A DNA stretch of 34,398 nt from Sphaerochaeta sp032144095 (lineage in GTDB: Bacteria; Spirochaetota; Spirochaetia; Sphaerochaetales; Sphaerochaetaceae): the NCBI RefSeq assembly GCF_032144095.1, contig NZ_JAVSNJ010000022.1:1-34398 (forward strand). The letters are read 5' to 3'. Below, piece by piece: positions 1 to 7,195 of this stretch. Position 1 is the stretch's first letter. Each line of letters opens with the position of its first letter. A program made the translations under genes and the position numbers. A model generated the notes under the pieces. That model was not told the origin of the DNA, ran no database searches, and saw only the letters and a list, made by a program, of their open reading frames with translations.

Positions 1-4
1 GGAA

Positions 5-30
5 AAAGGGAACTTCGGTTCCCTTTTTTT
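5..30 (+). terminator. Rho-independent terminator of an upstream gene
   Basis: A six-pair stem GGGAAC/GTTCCC closes a TTCG tetraloop and is followed by seven T. The same hairpin and T-run recurs at 1476-1497 after the exported-protein pseudogene. The gene it ends lies outside the window. Because the hairpins are identical, that gene may be another copy of the same family. Confidence 0.8.
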
Positions 31-282
31 GTTTGCCTGTTGGTATCACACTAAGAATTGAGGGACCTTGGCTTTGCAGCACGCCTAGAATCGATGGACC
101 TTACAAACAAAAAGTGCGCAACCAATCAAACTCAGCAATTCTTTTGTATGGAAATACACAGATTTGACTGCAATCCTACCCTCCAGAATGCATTACTGAA
201 ACCAGGCATACCCATATCAAACTATTTTTAGTCTCTATTAGAGCTGTTTTATATCTATCAATTGATTCTATTGGCTATTTTT
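31..282. other. Non-coding stretch before the first gene
   Basis: No convincing gene is visible. An imperfect direct repeat (AGAATTGAGGGACCTT at 54-69 and AGAATCGATGGACCTT at 87-102, 14 of 16 identical, 33-bp period) is the only structure seen. Its role is unknown. Confidence 0.4.
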
Positions 283-311
283 TTGATTAATCGATAAAAA
301 TATACCATACT
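283..311 (+). promoter_or_regulatory. Promoter of the first exported-family gene; probably leaderless
   Basis: TTGATT at 283-288, a 17-bp spacer, then CATACT at 306-311. The ATG at 320 starts 8 nt after the -10 element, so transcription should begin at or within a base or two of the start codon. No Shine-Dalgarno precedes the ATG. Confidence 0.55.
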
Positions 312-319
312 AAGAAACC

Positions 320-1401
320 ATGAAAAGAACTTCTATTGGTTTCATAGTAGTGTTTCTCCTCTCGCTTTCGGTATTGCATGCATCCATTACCGTAACATAC
401 GAGCCCGTACAACCGAGTAAGATGAAGTTTGTGAAGGGTAATGAAGTTACCACTGCTACTCTCCTCCCAACGGGATTCACGGCATCTGATTTTGTTGCCC
501 ATATCGGTACCCTTACCTTCACAACTGGTGGGGAACCTATAATACGGCCTATTCTGGTAAATTCTGGCACAACCGGTGACCTATTTTTCAAGGGTCCCCT
601 TACTGTCAACTGGAGCGATACAACAACGTATTTTAAATACTGGGGGGTAGCAACAAACAAACGTACCCCTTTCTCTATCTGGTTTGAGAGTTCAGAATTC
701 ATCCTGTATGACGGTACCATAACCACCAGTCCCTATGTCGTTGATATCTACCTACGCAGTGGTTTTCCCTCATCGTATTATATCTCTGGGGAGAAATATG
801 AAATGGTAGGGGGAACGCTTGGGACCTTCAACGTCAAGGTAAAGACAGACAATCCAAATGAGTGGAAATATGTATACGTACCGGTAAACGGACAGACCAT
901 CCCTGCCAATGGAAATCCACCCTCCAACCCACAACCCATCCTGTTAGGCGGTTCCACCGAAATACCTGAGGTAGTGCCCTACGGGGATCCCATAGGGGCA
1001 GACTACACCCTATTCATCGACGGAAATTTCCCCTTTTCCCTTGAGCAGGCCTTTGAGAACAACAATCCTGTCAAGATTGCATCAGCCCATCTGAATGTGC
1101 AAAACACAGAACCGCATGGACCTATGGAGGGTTCATATCGTTTTCCAATAACAGGGTAGACGATGGCTTCAACCTTCGCCTTGATGGTATTGAGGACGAG
1201 GGCACAATCCCTTTCAAGCTTGTGTTTCTTGGTCAGGAAATTACAAAAGGAGATCTCTATGAGTGGGGTGGGACCGACCTTGCCATTCCCGACTCCTACC
1301 AGGATATCTACATCACCGGTATCAAGCCAGAGAAGGCTGAGATAGCCTTGGCTGGGACCTATTCGGAAAACATCTGGGTTGAATTTGTTCCCTTCGATTA
1401 G
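320..1401 (+). pseudogene. Exported beta-rich family protein, frameshifted
   Basis: The first frame runs from ATG 320 to a stop at 1157-1159 (279 residues). The homologous C-terminal part continues in another frame to TAG 1399-1401. Adding one T to the TTTT run at 1141-1144 restores a single 360-residue protein, close to the 367 and 372 residues of the two paralogues at 10919 and 12147. The restored C-terminal half aligns with theirs (FNLRL, IPFKLVFLGQ, YITGIKP, AGTYSENIWVEF). The protein opens with a signal peptide ending near residue 22 (SVLHAS) and then ITVTYEP; TY-x-P follows the signal in all three. A YVPVNGQTIP motif in the middle is shared with the second copy. Function unknown. The strand-rich C-terminus, ending in a G-x-Y-S-(D/E)-x-I-x-V pattern, recalls pilin-like or spore-coat-U-like beta-sandwiches, but that is only a resemblance. 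The shift could be real decay or a sequencing error. Confidence 0.75.
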
Positions 1402-1475
1402 GGCCATGGTGACCTGCTCTTCATGCAAGGCATACCCCCTTGAGGAGCTGCTTTTCAATAAGGGATTGCAAAATA

Positions 1476-1497
1476 GGGAACTTCGGTTCCCTTTTTT
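1476..1497 (+). terminator. Rho-independent terminator
   Basis: GGGAAC-TTCG-GTTCCC stem-loop followed by six T, identical to the hairpin at 8-29. It lies 75 bp past the restored stop of the exported-family pseudogene. Confidence 0.85.
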
Positions 1498-1526
1498 ATG
1501 CAACAAAAAGATATTTATTGCTTTTC

Positions 1527-1574
1527 ATTGTATATTTATTCTATATTGGTTGACTTTTATTGCATAACTATGCA
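1527..1574 (+). promoter_or_regulatory. Two ARG-box-like operators around a -35 element, upstream of the binding-protein gene
   Basis: Box 1 is TGTATATTTATTCT at 1529-1542 (12 of 14 to the core TGAAT-WWWW-ATTCA). Box 2 is TGCATAACTATGCA at 1561-1574 (11 of 14). A TTGACT -35 sits between them at 1550-1555; the -10 is unclear. The same arrangement, with similar spacing, precedes the permease gene at 2480-2523, so an ArgR/AhrC-type repressor is the likely regulator. Confidence 0.5.
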
Positions 1575-1604
1575 TCATCTCGTATATCTTAAGGAGATGA
1601 AACC

Positions 1605-2387
1605 ATGAAAAAACTAATTGTCCTTGTCATACTTGTAGTATCCATGATCCCCCTATTTTCTGCAGGTAGCAAGGAGAGCTCAACCCTCCCTACCTACGTA
1701 TTTGCCGCCAACTGTGCCTGGCCTCCTTTGGAGTTCGTGGATGAGAAAGGAAACATCGTCGGCTTTGAGATCGACCTGGTAAATGAGATCGCAAAGGTAC
1801 AGAACGTAAAGATCACCATCCAGAACGTCGCCTGGGACGGGATTTTCGCAGGTCTCTCCAATGGGGCGTATGATGCAGTTGCATCTGGGGTCTCCGTAAC
1901 CGAGGAAAGGAAGAAGACCATGGGCTTCTCCACCCCCATCATGACCATCACCCAAGCCATCATCTCCCCTCTTGCTACAAAAGGGCTCACCTCCACCGCT
2001 ACGCTGAAAGGCAAGAAGGTTGGAGTACAGCTCGGAACGACCGGACACATCTTCCTTGATGCCTACCTTGTAGCCAACCCTGGCATGAAGACAGCCATCA
2101 TGGCCTATGATGAGATCGGGTTTGCCATTGAGGATATGCTCAATGGGAATCTCGATGCTGTGGTCACCGACTCTGTCATCGCCAGTGACTTTGTCCTTTC
2201 CAACCCCAACTATGCAAGCAAGCTGCAGGTCAGTGGCTCAGCCAGCGACCTTGGGGATCCGGAACCGATTGCCATCGCGATGCTCAAGAGCAATACGGCC
2301 CTGCAGACCCTAGTCAATGACGGGCTTGCAAAAATCGTGGCATCGGGGAAGATGGTGGAACTGCAAAAGAAGTGGAATATCCTGTAA
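1605..2387 (+). CDS. Amino-acid ABC transporter substrate-binding protein
   Basis: Periplasmic binding protein of the family 3 (polar amino acid) type, 260 residues, the usual length. A signal peptide of about 20 residues ends PLFSA-GSKES. There is no lipobox cysteine, so it is probably a soluble or signal-peptidase-I-processed protein. The body shows the family pattern: WPPLEFVDEKGNIVGFEIDL early, then WDGIFAGLSNGAYDAVASGVS and TEERKKTMGFSTP, and the second lobe starting near GKKVGVQLGTTG. AAGGAG at 1591-1596 sits 8 nt before the ATG. A terminator follows the gene, so it forms its own unit and should be made in excess over the permease and ATPase encoded next. ARG-like boxes in the promoter point to arginine or another basic amino acid as ligand; the sequence alone does not prove the substrate. 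Confidence 0.92.
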   Translation: MKKLIVLVILVVSMIPLFSAGSKESSTLPTYVFAANCAWPPLEFVDEKGNIVGFEIDLVNEIAKVQNVKITIQNVAWDGIFAGLSNGAYDAVASGVSVTEERKKTMGFSTPIMTITQAIISPLATKGLTSTATLKGKKVGVQLGTTGHIFLDAYLVANPGMKTAIMAYDEIGFAIEDMLNGNLDAVVTDSVIASDFVLSNPNYASKLQVSGSASDLGDPEPIAIAMLKSNTALQTLVNDGLAKIVASGKMVELQKKWNIL

Positions 2388-2407
2388 ACGGGTAGAACAA
2401 CCATGAT

Positions 2408-2437
2408 AAAGCCGCCTTCGGGCGGCTTTTCTGTTTT
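2408..2437 (+). terminator. Rho-independent terminator after the binding-protein gene
   Basis: AAAGCCGCC-TTCG-GGCGGCTTTT, a seven-pair GC-rich stem with a TTCG loop and a T-rich tail. It separates the binding-protein gene from the permease operon, which has its own promoter. Confidence 0.9.
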
Positions 2438-2477
2438 GCAACCCTTTTGAGAAATGAGGGAGATTATGGCTAGATAT

Positions 2478-2527
2478 AGTGAATATTTATTCACTACTAT
2501 TGACATACATGCATAAATATGTAGTAC
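2478..2527 (+). promoter_or_regulatory. ARG box pair and promoter of the permease-ATPase operon
   Basis: The 18 bp at 2478-2495 (AGTGAATATTTATTCACT) fit the classical ARG box WNTGAATWWWWATTCANW at every position and form a dyad with 9-bp arms from 2477 to 2496. A second, weaker box TGCATAAATATGTA lies at 2510-2523. TTGACA at 2500-2505 lies between them, with TAGTAC at 2522-2527 as a possible -10 (16-bp spacer). ArgR/AhrC bound here would cover the promoter. Confidence 0.6.
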
Positions 2528-2562
2528 TACCTGTATCATAATCCTATACCCAGTGAGTACCC

Positions 2563-3423
2563 ATGGAACACGAATCCAATACGTTTGATGAACTTCACAT
2601 GACAACAGCAAAACAAAAAATGGTTTCGGTCGACCCTACCGACCATAAGAAGAAACACTCCATCATCCAGATGACCGATGGAGTGCTCATACCGCGCAAA
2701 GGTGATGGACATGTGCTCAACTCCTGGAGAATAACCTTTTTCAGTGCACTGGCCCTCCTTGCCTTCCTGGTCATCTTCCTGCCCCACCCCTACCGGGATA
2801 TCTTCATGGTGGTCATACAAGGAACCCCGGTTACCTTCCAGGCAACCATCCTTGCCATCATGGGTGCCATCGTCATAGGGACGCTCACCGGTTTGGGATC
2901 GGTAAGCAAACGACGCTGGGTCAACATGGTCAGTGGTGTCTATGTAGAGCTGATCCGTGGCATTCCCCTCCTGGTCCAGTTGATATTCATCTACTATGCA
3001 ATGGGCCGTTTCTTCAGGATCCAGGGGATGGTAGCCGCAGTCGTTGCCCTCTCCATCTGTTTTGGCGCATACATGGGTGAGATTGTCAGGGCGGGTATCC
3101 AGGCAATTCCCCGAGGCCAGATGGAAGCAGCCATAGCCGTAGGGTTGAGCAGAAGCCAGGCCTTCAGGTATGTCATCCTGCCGCAGACGGTGAAGGTGAT
3201 CCTGCCTGCTGTCGGCAACGAGTTCATCTCGATGCTCAAGGACTCCTCGCTGGTCTCTGCCATTGCCTTGAGCGACATCCTAAGAAAGGGAAGGGAGTAC
3301 ATCTCACGGACCTTCCTCTCCCTTGAGACCATGCTTATCGTCGCCTTGGTCTACCTGATCATCACACTCCTACTTTCACGCCTCGTCGGAATGCTCGAGG
3401 AAAGGTTGCACAAGAATGGCTAG
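2563..3423 (+). CDS. Amino-acid ABC transporter permease
   Basis: Membrane subunit of the HisM/ArtQ/GlnP family, 286 residues. Predicted membrane segments start near residue 53 (ITFFSALALLAFLVIFL). The ATPase-contact loop (EAA motif) is seen as AAIAVGLSRSQAFRYVILP. The first 50 or so residues are hydrophilic and charged, longer than in typical 215-230-residue relatives. Internal ATGs at 2599 and 2620 are possible alternative starts; the SD-like GTGAG five bases before 2563 is weak. The gene ends inside the start of the ATPase gene (8-bp overlap), so the two are translated together. A homodimer probably forms the channel, since only one permease gene is present. Confidence 0.9.
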   Translation: MEHESNTFDELHMTTAKQKMVSVDPTDHKKKHSIIQMTDGVLIPRKGDGHVLNSWRITFFSALALLAFLVIFLPHPYRDIFMVVIQGTPVTFQATILAIMGAIVIGTLTGLGSVSKRRWVNMVSGVYVELIRGIPLLVQLIFIYYAMGRFFRIQGMVAAVVALSICFGAYMGEIVRAGIQAIPRGQMEAAIAVGLSRSQAFRYVILPQTVKVILPAVGNEFISMLKDSSLVSAIALSDILRKGREYISRTFLSLETMLIVALVYLIITLLLSRLVGMLEERLHKNG

Positions 3424-4156
3424 AGTACGAATCGAAAACCTTACCAAGGAATACCAGACCGACAAGGATGTGGTCAAAGCTGTCAAGAATGCCTCCCTCA
3501 CCGTCGAGAACGGAGAGGTGGTGGTCATCATCGGGCCCTCCGGCAGCGGGAAGAGCACCCTGCTCAGGTCTGTCAACAAACTGGAGATCCCCACCGGTGG
3601 ACATATCTTCATCGATGAGGACGATGTAACCGACCCCAAGGTGGACCTGAGGAAGATTCGGGAGGAGGTGGGCATGGTTTTCCAGTCCTTCAACCTCTTC
3701 CCCCACCTCTCTGTCATGGAGAACATCACCCTTGCCCCGATGAAGGTCAAGAAGATATCCAAGGCCCAGGCCCATGAGAGCGGCATGAAGCTCCTGAAGC
3801 TGGTTGGTCTTGAAGAGAAGGCTGATGTCCATCCAGCCCAGCTTTCAGGCGGACAGCAGCAGAGGGTCGCCATAGCCCGTGCCCTTGCGATGGAGCCGAA
3901 GGTGATGCTCTTTGACGAGCCGACCAGTGCCCTGGACCCTGAGATGATCAAGGAGGTCCTTGATGTGATGCTCAACCTCGCAAAAAGCGGCATGACCATG
4001 CTGCTGGTCACCCATGAGATGGGCTTTGCCAAGGCTGCAGCCGATAAGGTTGTCTTCATGGATGATGGGGAGATTGTAGAGATCGGGACACCTCAAGAGA
4101 TGTTTACAGCCCCAAAAAGTGAACGTACCAAACTATTTTTGGACCATATACTCTAG
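3416..4156 (+). CDS. Amino-acid ABC transporter ATP-binding protein
   Basis: ATPase that powers the importer, 246 residues, the normal size for the GlnQ/HisP/ArtM family. Walker A is GPSGSGKST at 40-48, the Q-loop is VFQSFNLFPHLSV near 88-100, the signature is LSGGQQQR at 143-150, Walker B is VMLFDEPTSALD at 163-174, and the switch histidine is in VTHE at 198-201. All catalytic residues are present. It overlaps the permease gene by 8 bp and shares its ARG-box promoter. No clear terminator follows. Confidence 0.95.
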   Translation: MARVRIENLTKEYQTDKDVVKAVKNASLTVENGEVVVIIGPSGSGKSTLLRSVNKLEIPTGGHIFIDEDDVTDPKVDLRKIREEVGMVFQSFNLFPHLSVMENITLAPMKVKKISKAQAHESGMKLLKLVGLEEKADVHPAQLSGGQQQRVAIARALAMEPKVMLFDEPTSALDPEMIKEVLDVMLNLAKSGMTMLLVTHEMGFAKAAADKVVFMDDGEIVEIGTPQEMFTAPKSERTKLFLDHIL

Positions 4157-4299
4157 GAATAAGGTGTCTATCAGCATCTGTTAAATCCCAATGGTACATA
4201 TTTTGATAGTAAATTCTGACTAGTTTGTTTTATTCTCTCCAACCGCTTGTCGTTGGGGAGGGTTTGGATGTATGGTTTTTCCCAAGGAGCTATCAAAGA

Positions 4300-4974
4300 A
4301 TGCGACAGAAATCCGAATTGAGCTGGCTTGAAAAACACATCACCCTACACAACTATGACGATCCCAAGGCAGAAAGGGCAAATGCAGCCACCCATCTGGT
4401 GGGAGTTCTCCTTGCTGTCATGGCATTTGGGATTATCCTCTTCAGGTTGCCCTCACTGCCGACCTTTTCGATGAAGATCGGGATGGTCATATGGGGCCTT
4501 ACCATGATACTGCTCTACGGGGCATCAACGCTCTACCATTCGCTCCCCCATGGCAACGGCAAACGATTCTGCCGCGTCCTTGACCACAGCAACATCTATT
4601 TCCTGATAGCAGGCACCTACACCCCGATGCTCATGTATGTGGGAACTTCAAAGGCCTATCAGATCCTGGCCCTGGTATGGGGCATTGCTGTGGTGGGGAT
4701 CATCCTCACCTTGCTCTTCTGGGGAAAGATGGGAGCCTTCCATGTCGGTCTCTACATTGCCATGGGCTGGCTTGTGGTCTTCTTCTGGAAGGACATCGTC
4801 CCCTATATTCCAGAGGGCGTCATCACCTGGATCATCGCAGCAGGGGTAACCTACACAGTTGGGGTCATCTTCTATGCAAACAAACGCATCCCCCACTACC
4901 ACGCCATCTGGCATCTATTCTGCATTGGGGGAAGCGCACTCTTCTTCATTGGCTACATGCTCAAGCTGGTCTAG
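4300..4974 (+). CDS. Hemolysin III family (PAQR-like) membrane protein
   Basis: Seven-helix membrane protein of the hemolysin III/TrhA/YqfA family, 225 residues from the chosen ATG. Family signatures are NAATHLVG near the first helix, STLYHSL, LDHSNIYFLIAGTYTP and HAIWHLF; the conserved Ser/His/Asp residues are thought to bind a metal, as in adiponectin receptors. The frame is open upstream to a TTG at 4225, but AAGGAG at 4284-4289 and the normal family length favour 4300. Despite the name, most family members are not known toxins; roles in membrane lipid or fluidity control have been proposed. The stop overlaps the stop of the opposing tlpA-like gene within a CTAG. Confidence 0.88.
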   Translation: MRQKSELSWLEKHITLHNYDDPKAERANAATHLVGVLLAVMAFGIILFRLPSLPTFSMKIGMVIWGLTMILLYGASTLYHSLPHGNGKRFCRVLDHSNIYFLIAGTYTPMLMYVGTSKAYQILALVWGIAVVGIILTLLFWGKMGAFHVGLYIAMGWLVVFFWKDIVPYIPEGVITWIIAAGVTYTVGVIFYANKRIPHYHAIWHLFCIGGSALFFIGYMLKLV

Positions 4975-5663
4975 TCGAGCAACTGCTTGATATCCGCATA
5001 GAGCACCTCTTCAGGGACAAATCCCAAATACCCTTTCACCACCCTACCCTTGCTGTCGATAAAGACAGTAGTGGGTAGGCTGTTTGTCTGAAAGAGGGCC
5101 GCAAACATACCGTCATCGTAATAGACCGGCCCGGTGAAGGGGAAGTCGCGGATAAATGCGTTGACAGTCTTCAGCGTCTCACGCTGTCCATCAAGGGCAT
5201 CGAGGAAGATGAAGCTGATCTCTTGCCCATACTCATCAAAGGCTTTCTGGAAATGGGGCAGTTCCTGCTTGCAGGGAGGGCACCATGAGGCAAAGTAGTT
5301 GATGATGACAGGTTTTCCCTCCCTGACAGCATCAAAGGAGGTAACTGTACCGTCGAGACGGGTAAGGGGGATATTGGGCATGATCGACTCTCCATCCTCT
5401 TCTGCACTCTGGTTTTGGTCCGCCTGGGCATCGGTTGGTGGCAAAGCTGGCTCAGCCTCTACGTCGGCAGCTAAAGCAGGAACCTGCGGTGTTGCAGGTG
5501 CAGTTTTTTCAGGCTCGACCTTTGGTGCTTGGGCGGCAAGCGTTGGGGTAAAGGAGACAGAGGGGGCATTCTGCCTGAGGCCGTTGTAGGCTACTGCTGC
5601 AATTGCCAGTACAACAACAAACGATATGAGGGTTATCAACAAGGTACGGGTATTTTTTTTCAT
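4971..5663 (-). CDS. TlpA-like membrane-anchored thiol-disulfide oxidoreductase
   Basis: Extracytoplasmic thioredoxin-fold protein, 230 residues. One N-terminal anchor helix (about 7-26) is followed by a long Pro/Ala/Glu/Gln-rich linker (about 35-92) and then the thioredoxin domain with active site WCPPC (Cys128, Cys131) and a cis-proline region at LPTTVF. It probably keeps thiols of exported proteins reduced, using electrons from the CcdA-like protein encoded 12 bp upstream. AGGAG nine bases before the ATG overlaps the end of that gene. The linker is unusually long and low in complexity; it may let the domain reach across the envelope. The specific client is unknown. Confidence 0.9.
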   Translation of the reverse strand: MKKNTRTLLITLISFVVVLAIAAVAYNGLRQNAPSVSFTPTLAAQAPKVEPEKTAPATPQVPALAADVEAEPALPPTDAQADQNQSAEEDGESIMPNIPLTRLDGTVTSFDAVREGKPVIINYFASWCPPCKQELPHFQKAFDEYGQEISFIFLDALDGQRETLKTVNAFIRDFPFTGPVYYDDGMFAALFQTNSLPTTVFIDSKGRVVKGYLGFVPEEVLYADIKQLLD

Positions 5664-5675
5664 CTACTATCACTC

Positions 5676-6359
5676 CTAAAGAAATAAGGCTGCCGGGTTG
5701 AACCCAAGCACCAGTGCAATACCGAAGGCCAGCAAAAACAGGCCACTTATGATCGAAATTACGTTTGCATGCTTCTTGATAGCAGCAAAGACCCCTTCCA
5801 GCTGTTCAAGCAGGATGGCAGAGAACAAGAAGGGAATGGCCAACCCCAAGGCATAGAAGAGAAGCGTCAGCATCCCCTTGTAGACCAGTTCAGCGTTGGC
5901 TGCCATCATCAAGGCCGACCCAAGCAGAGGGCCCACGCAAGGGGTCCACCCCAGGGCAAAGACAAAACCAAAGAGAATAGACTTGGGGACATTCATGTTG
6001 GCCATGCTCTTGAGCTGGAACTTGTGGTTGGAGTTAACAGCCTTGACGAGAACCAGACCGAGATTGTTCAAGGCGAAGAGGATCACAAGGACCCCTCCTA
6101 CCCTGTTGAGGATATCCAGGTGGGAACTCAAGAATTGTCCGACTGTGGAAGAGGCAGCCCCGAGTGCGACGAATAGGATGGTAAAGCCCAAGACAAATGC
6201 GAAGCTGTTCTTCAGCAACACACCTTTCTTGCCTTCATCTGCAACTCCTCCTGCAAGATAGGAAAAGTACAATGGAAGGATCGGGAGGATGCAGGGACTG
6301 ATGAAACTGATGATTCCTTCTAGGAATGCGGTTAGATATGCCATGGCTGAGCTTAGCAT
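5676..6359 (-). CDS. CcdA-type cytochrome c biogenesis / thiol-reductant transporter
   Basis: Six-helix membrane protein of the CcdA/DsbD-beta family, 227 residues. It moves reducing equivalents from cytoplasmic thioredoxin to an outside thioredoxin-like partner. The two redox cysteines sit in the family motifs ISPCILPILP (Cys23) and GWTPCVGPLL (Cys141). Its partner is the TlpA-like protein encoded directly downstream. No clear Shine-Dalgarno marks the start; the ATG at residue 6 (6344) is equally possible. It is divergent from the methyltransferase gene, with about 47 bp between their starts. No cytochrome c gene is seen nearby, so the pair may serve general thiol reduction. Confidence 0.9.
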   Translation of the reverse strand: MLSSAMAYLTAFLEGIISFISPCILPILPLYFSYLAGGVADEGKKGVLLKNSFAFVLGFTILFVALGAASSTVGQFLSSHLDILNRVGGVLVILFALNNLGLVLVKAVNSNHKFQLKSMANMNVPKSILFGFVFALGWTPCVGPLLGSALMMAANAELVYKGMLTLLFYALGLAIPFLFSAILLEQLEGVFAAIKKHANVISIISGLFLLAFGIALVLGFNPAALFL

Positions 6360-6406
6360 ATGCCAAAAAGGTTCACAAGAGGGAGAAAATCCGCTACAGT
6401 CACTCC

Positions 6407-7195
6407 ATGGGAAAAAAACAGAGGAGTCTGGAGGGCGATGCCCTCTTCGAGCTCCACTACCAGGACATATTCAAGGATCGCTGGCCAGCTCTTCGCGCCT
6501 CCCTTCTGGAGGAACGCCATCCTGTTGCGTTCAACGAGGGACTCATGGCAACCTACTACCTGGACGAGGCTTCGATAGTTGCCGCTCGCCTTCTTGATGT
6601 CCAGCAGGGCGATGCCGTGCTGGACATGTGTGCAGCCCCAGGGGGAAAGACCCTGGTGTTGGCCTCAAGGCTTGCAGGGAGCGGCCATCTGGTTGCAAAC
6701 GACCGCTCTGCAACCAGGCGGGGGCGCCTGAAGCTGGTGCTGGCAAACCATCTTCCCAGCCAGTGGCTTGAATCGGTGGAGGTTACCGCCCACGATGCCA
6801 CCAAGTGGGGCCTGCATGAGCATGGCTGCTACGACCGTATCCTCCTCGATGCCCCCTGCTCCAGCGAGAGGCATGTCCTCAACGATCCCAAAGCCCTCAA
6901 GGAGTGGACACCTTCACGGCCCAAGCATCTGGCGATCCAGCAGTTTGCCATGCTTGCTGCAGCCTTGGAAGCCGTAAAGGTGGGAGGGCATATCCTCTAC
7001 AGTACCTGCTCGATCGAGCCTGCAGAGAATGAAGGGGTCATCGAGAAACTGTTCTCCAAGCGTTCCGGCCGTTTTGAGGTGACCGGCCTCGGTGGTTCGG
7101 AAGCTGAAGAAAGAACCCACGGCTCCCTCTACCTGCCCGATACGGCCCAGGGGAAGGGACCTCTCTATACCTGCCTCATCAGGAGAATTTCATGA
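6407..7195 (+). CDS. RsmB/NOP2-type RNA (cytosine-5) methyltransferase
   Basis: SAM-dependent m5C methyltransferase, 262 residues from this start. Motif I is CAAPGGKT (75-82). The two cysteines of the family mechanism are in DAPCSS (Cys151, motif IV) and YSTCS (Cys201, motif VI). The target is probably rRNA or tRNA; which base cannot be told. The protein lacks an N-terminal NusB-like domain and a C-terminal PUA domain, so it is the short form. The frame is open upstream to 6326, but that start would overlap the divergent ccdA gene; 6407 is chosen although no strong SD is present. Its TGA overlaps the next ATG (ATGA). Confidence 0.85.
   Translation: MGKKQRSLEGDALFELHYQDIFKDRWPALRASLLEERHPVAFNEGLMATYYLDEASIVAARLLDVQQGDAVLDMCAAPGGKTLVLASRLAGSGHLVANDRSATRRGRLKLVLANHLPSQWLESVEVTAHDATKWGLHEHGCYDRILLDAPCSSERHVLNDPKALKEWTPSRPKHLAIQQFAMLAAALEAVKVGGHILYSTCSIEPAENEGVIEKLFSKRSGRFEVTGLGGSEAEERTHGSLYLPDTAQGKGPLYTCLIRRIS

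Noticed and set aside
1141..1147. Programmed -1 frameshift in the first exported-family gene
   Set aside because: The site does not show a canonical X-XXY-YYZ slippery heptamer and the paralogues are encoded in a single frame; decay, slippage or error is simpler.
6326..6406. Longer start of the RNA methyltransferase
   Set aside because: It would overlap the divergent ccdA coding region, and the added residues do not match the family.
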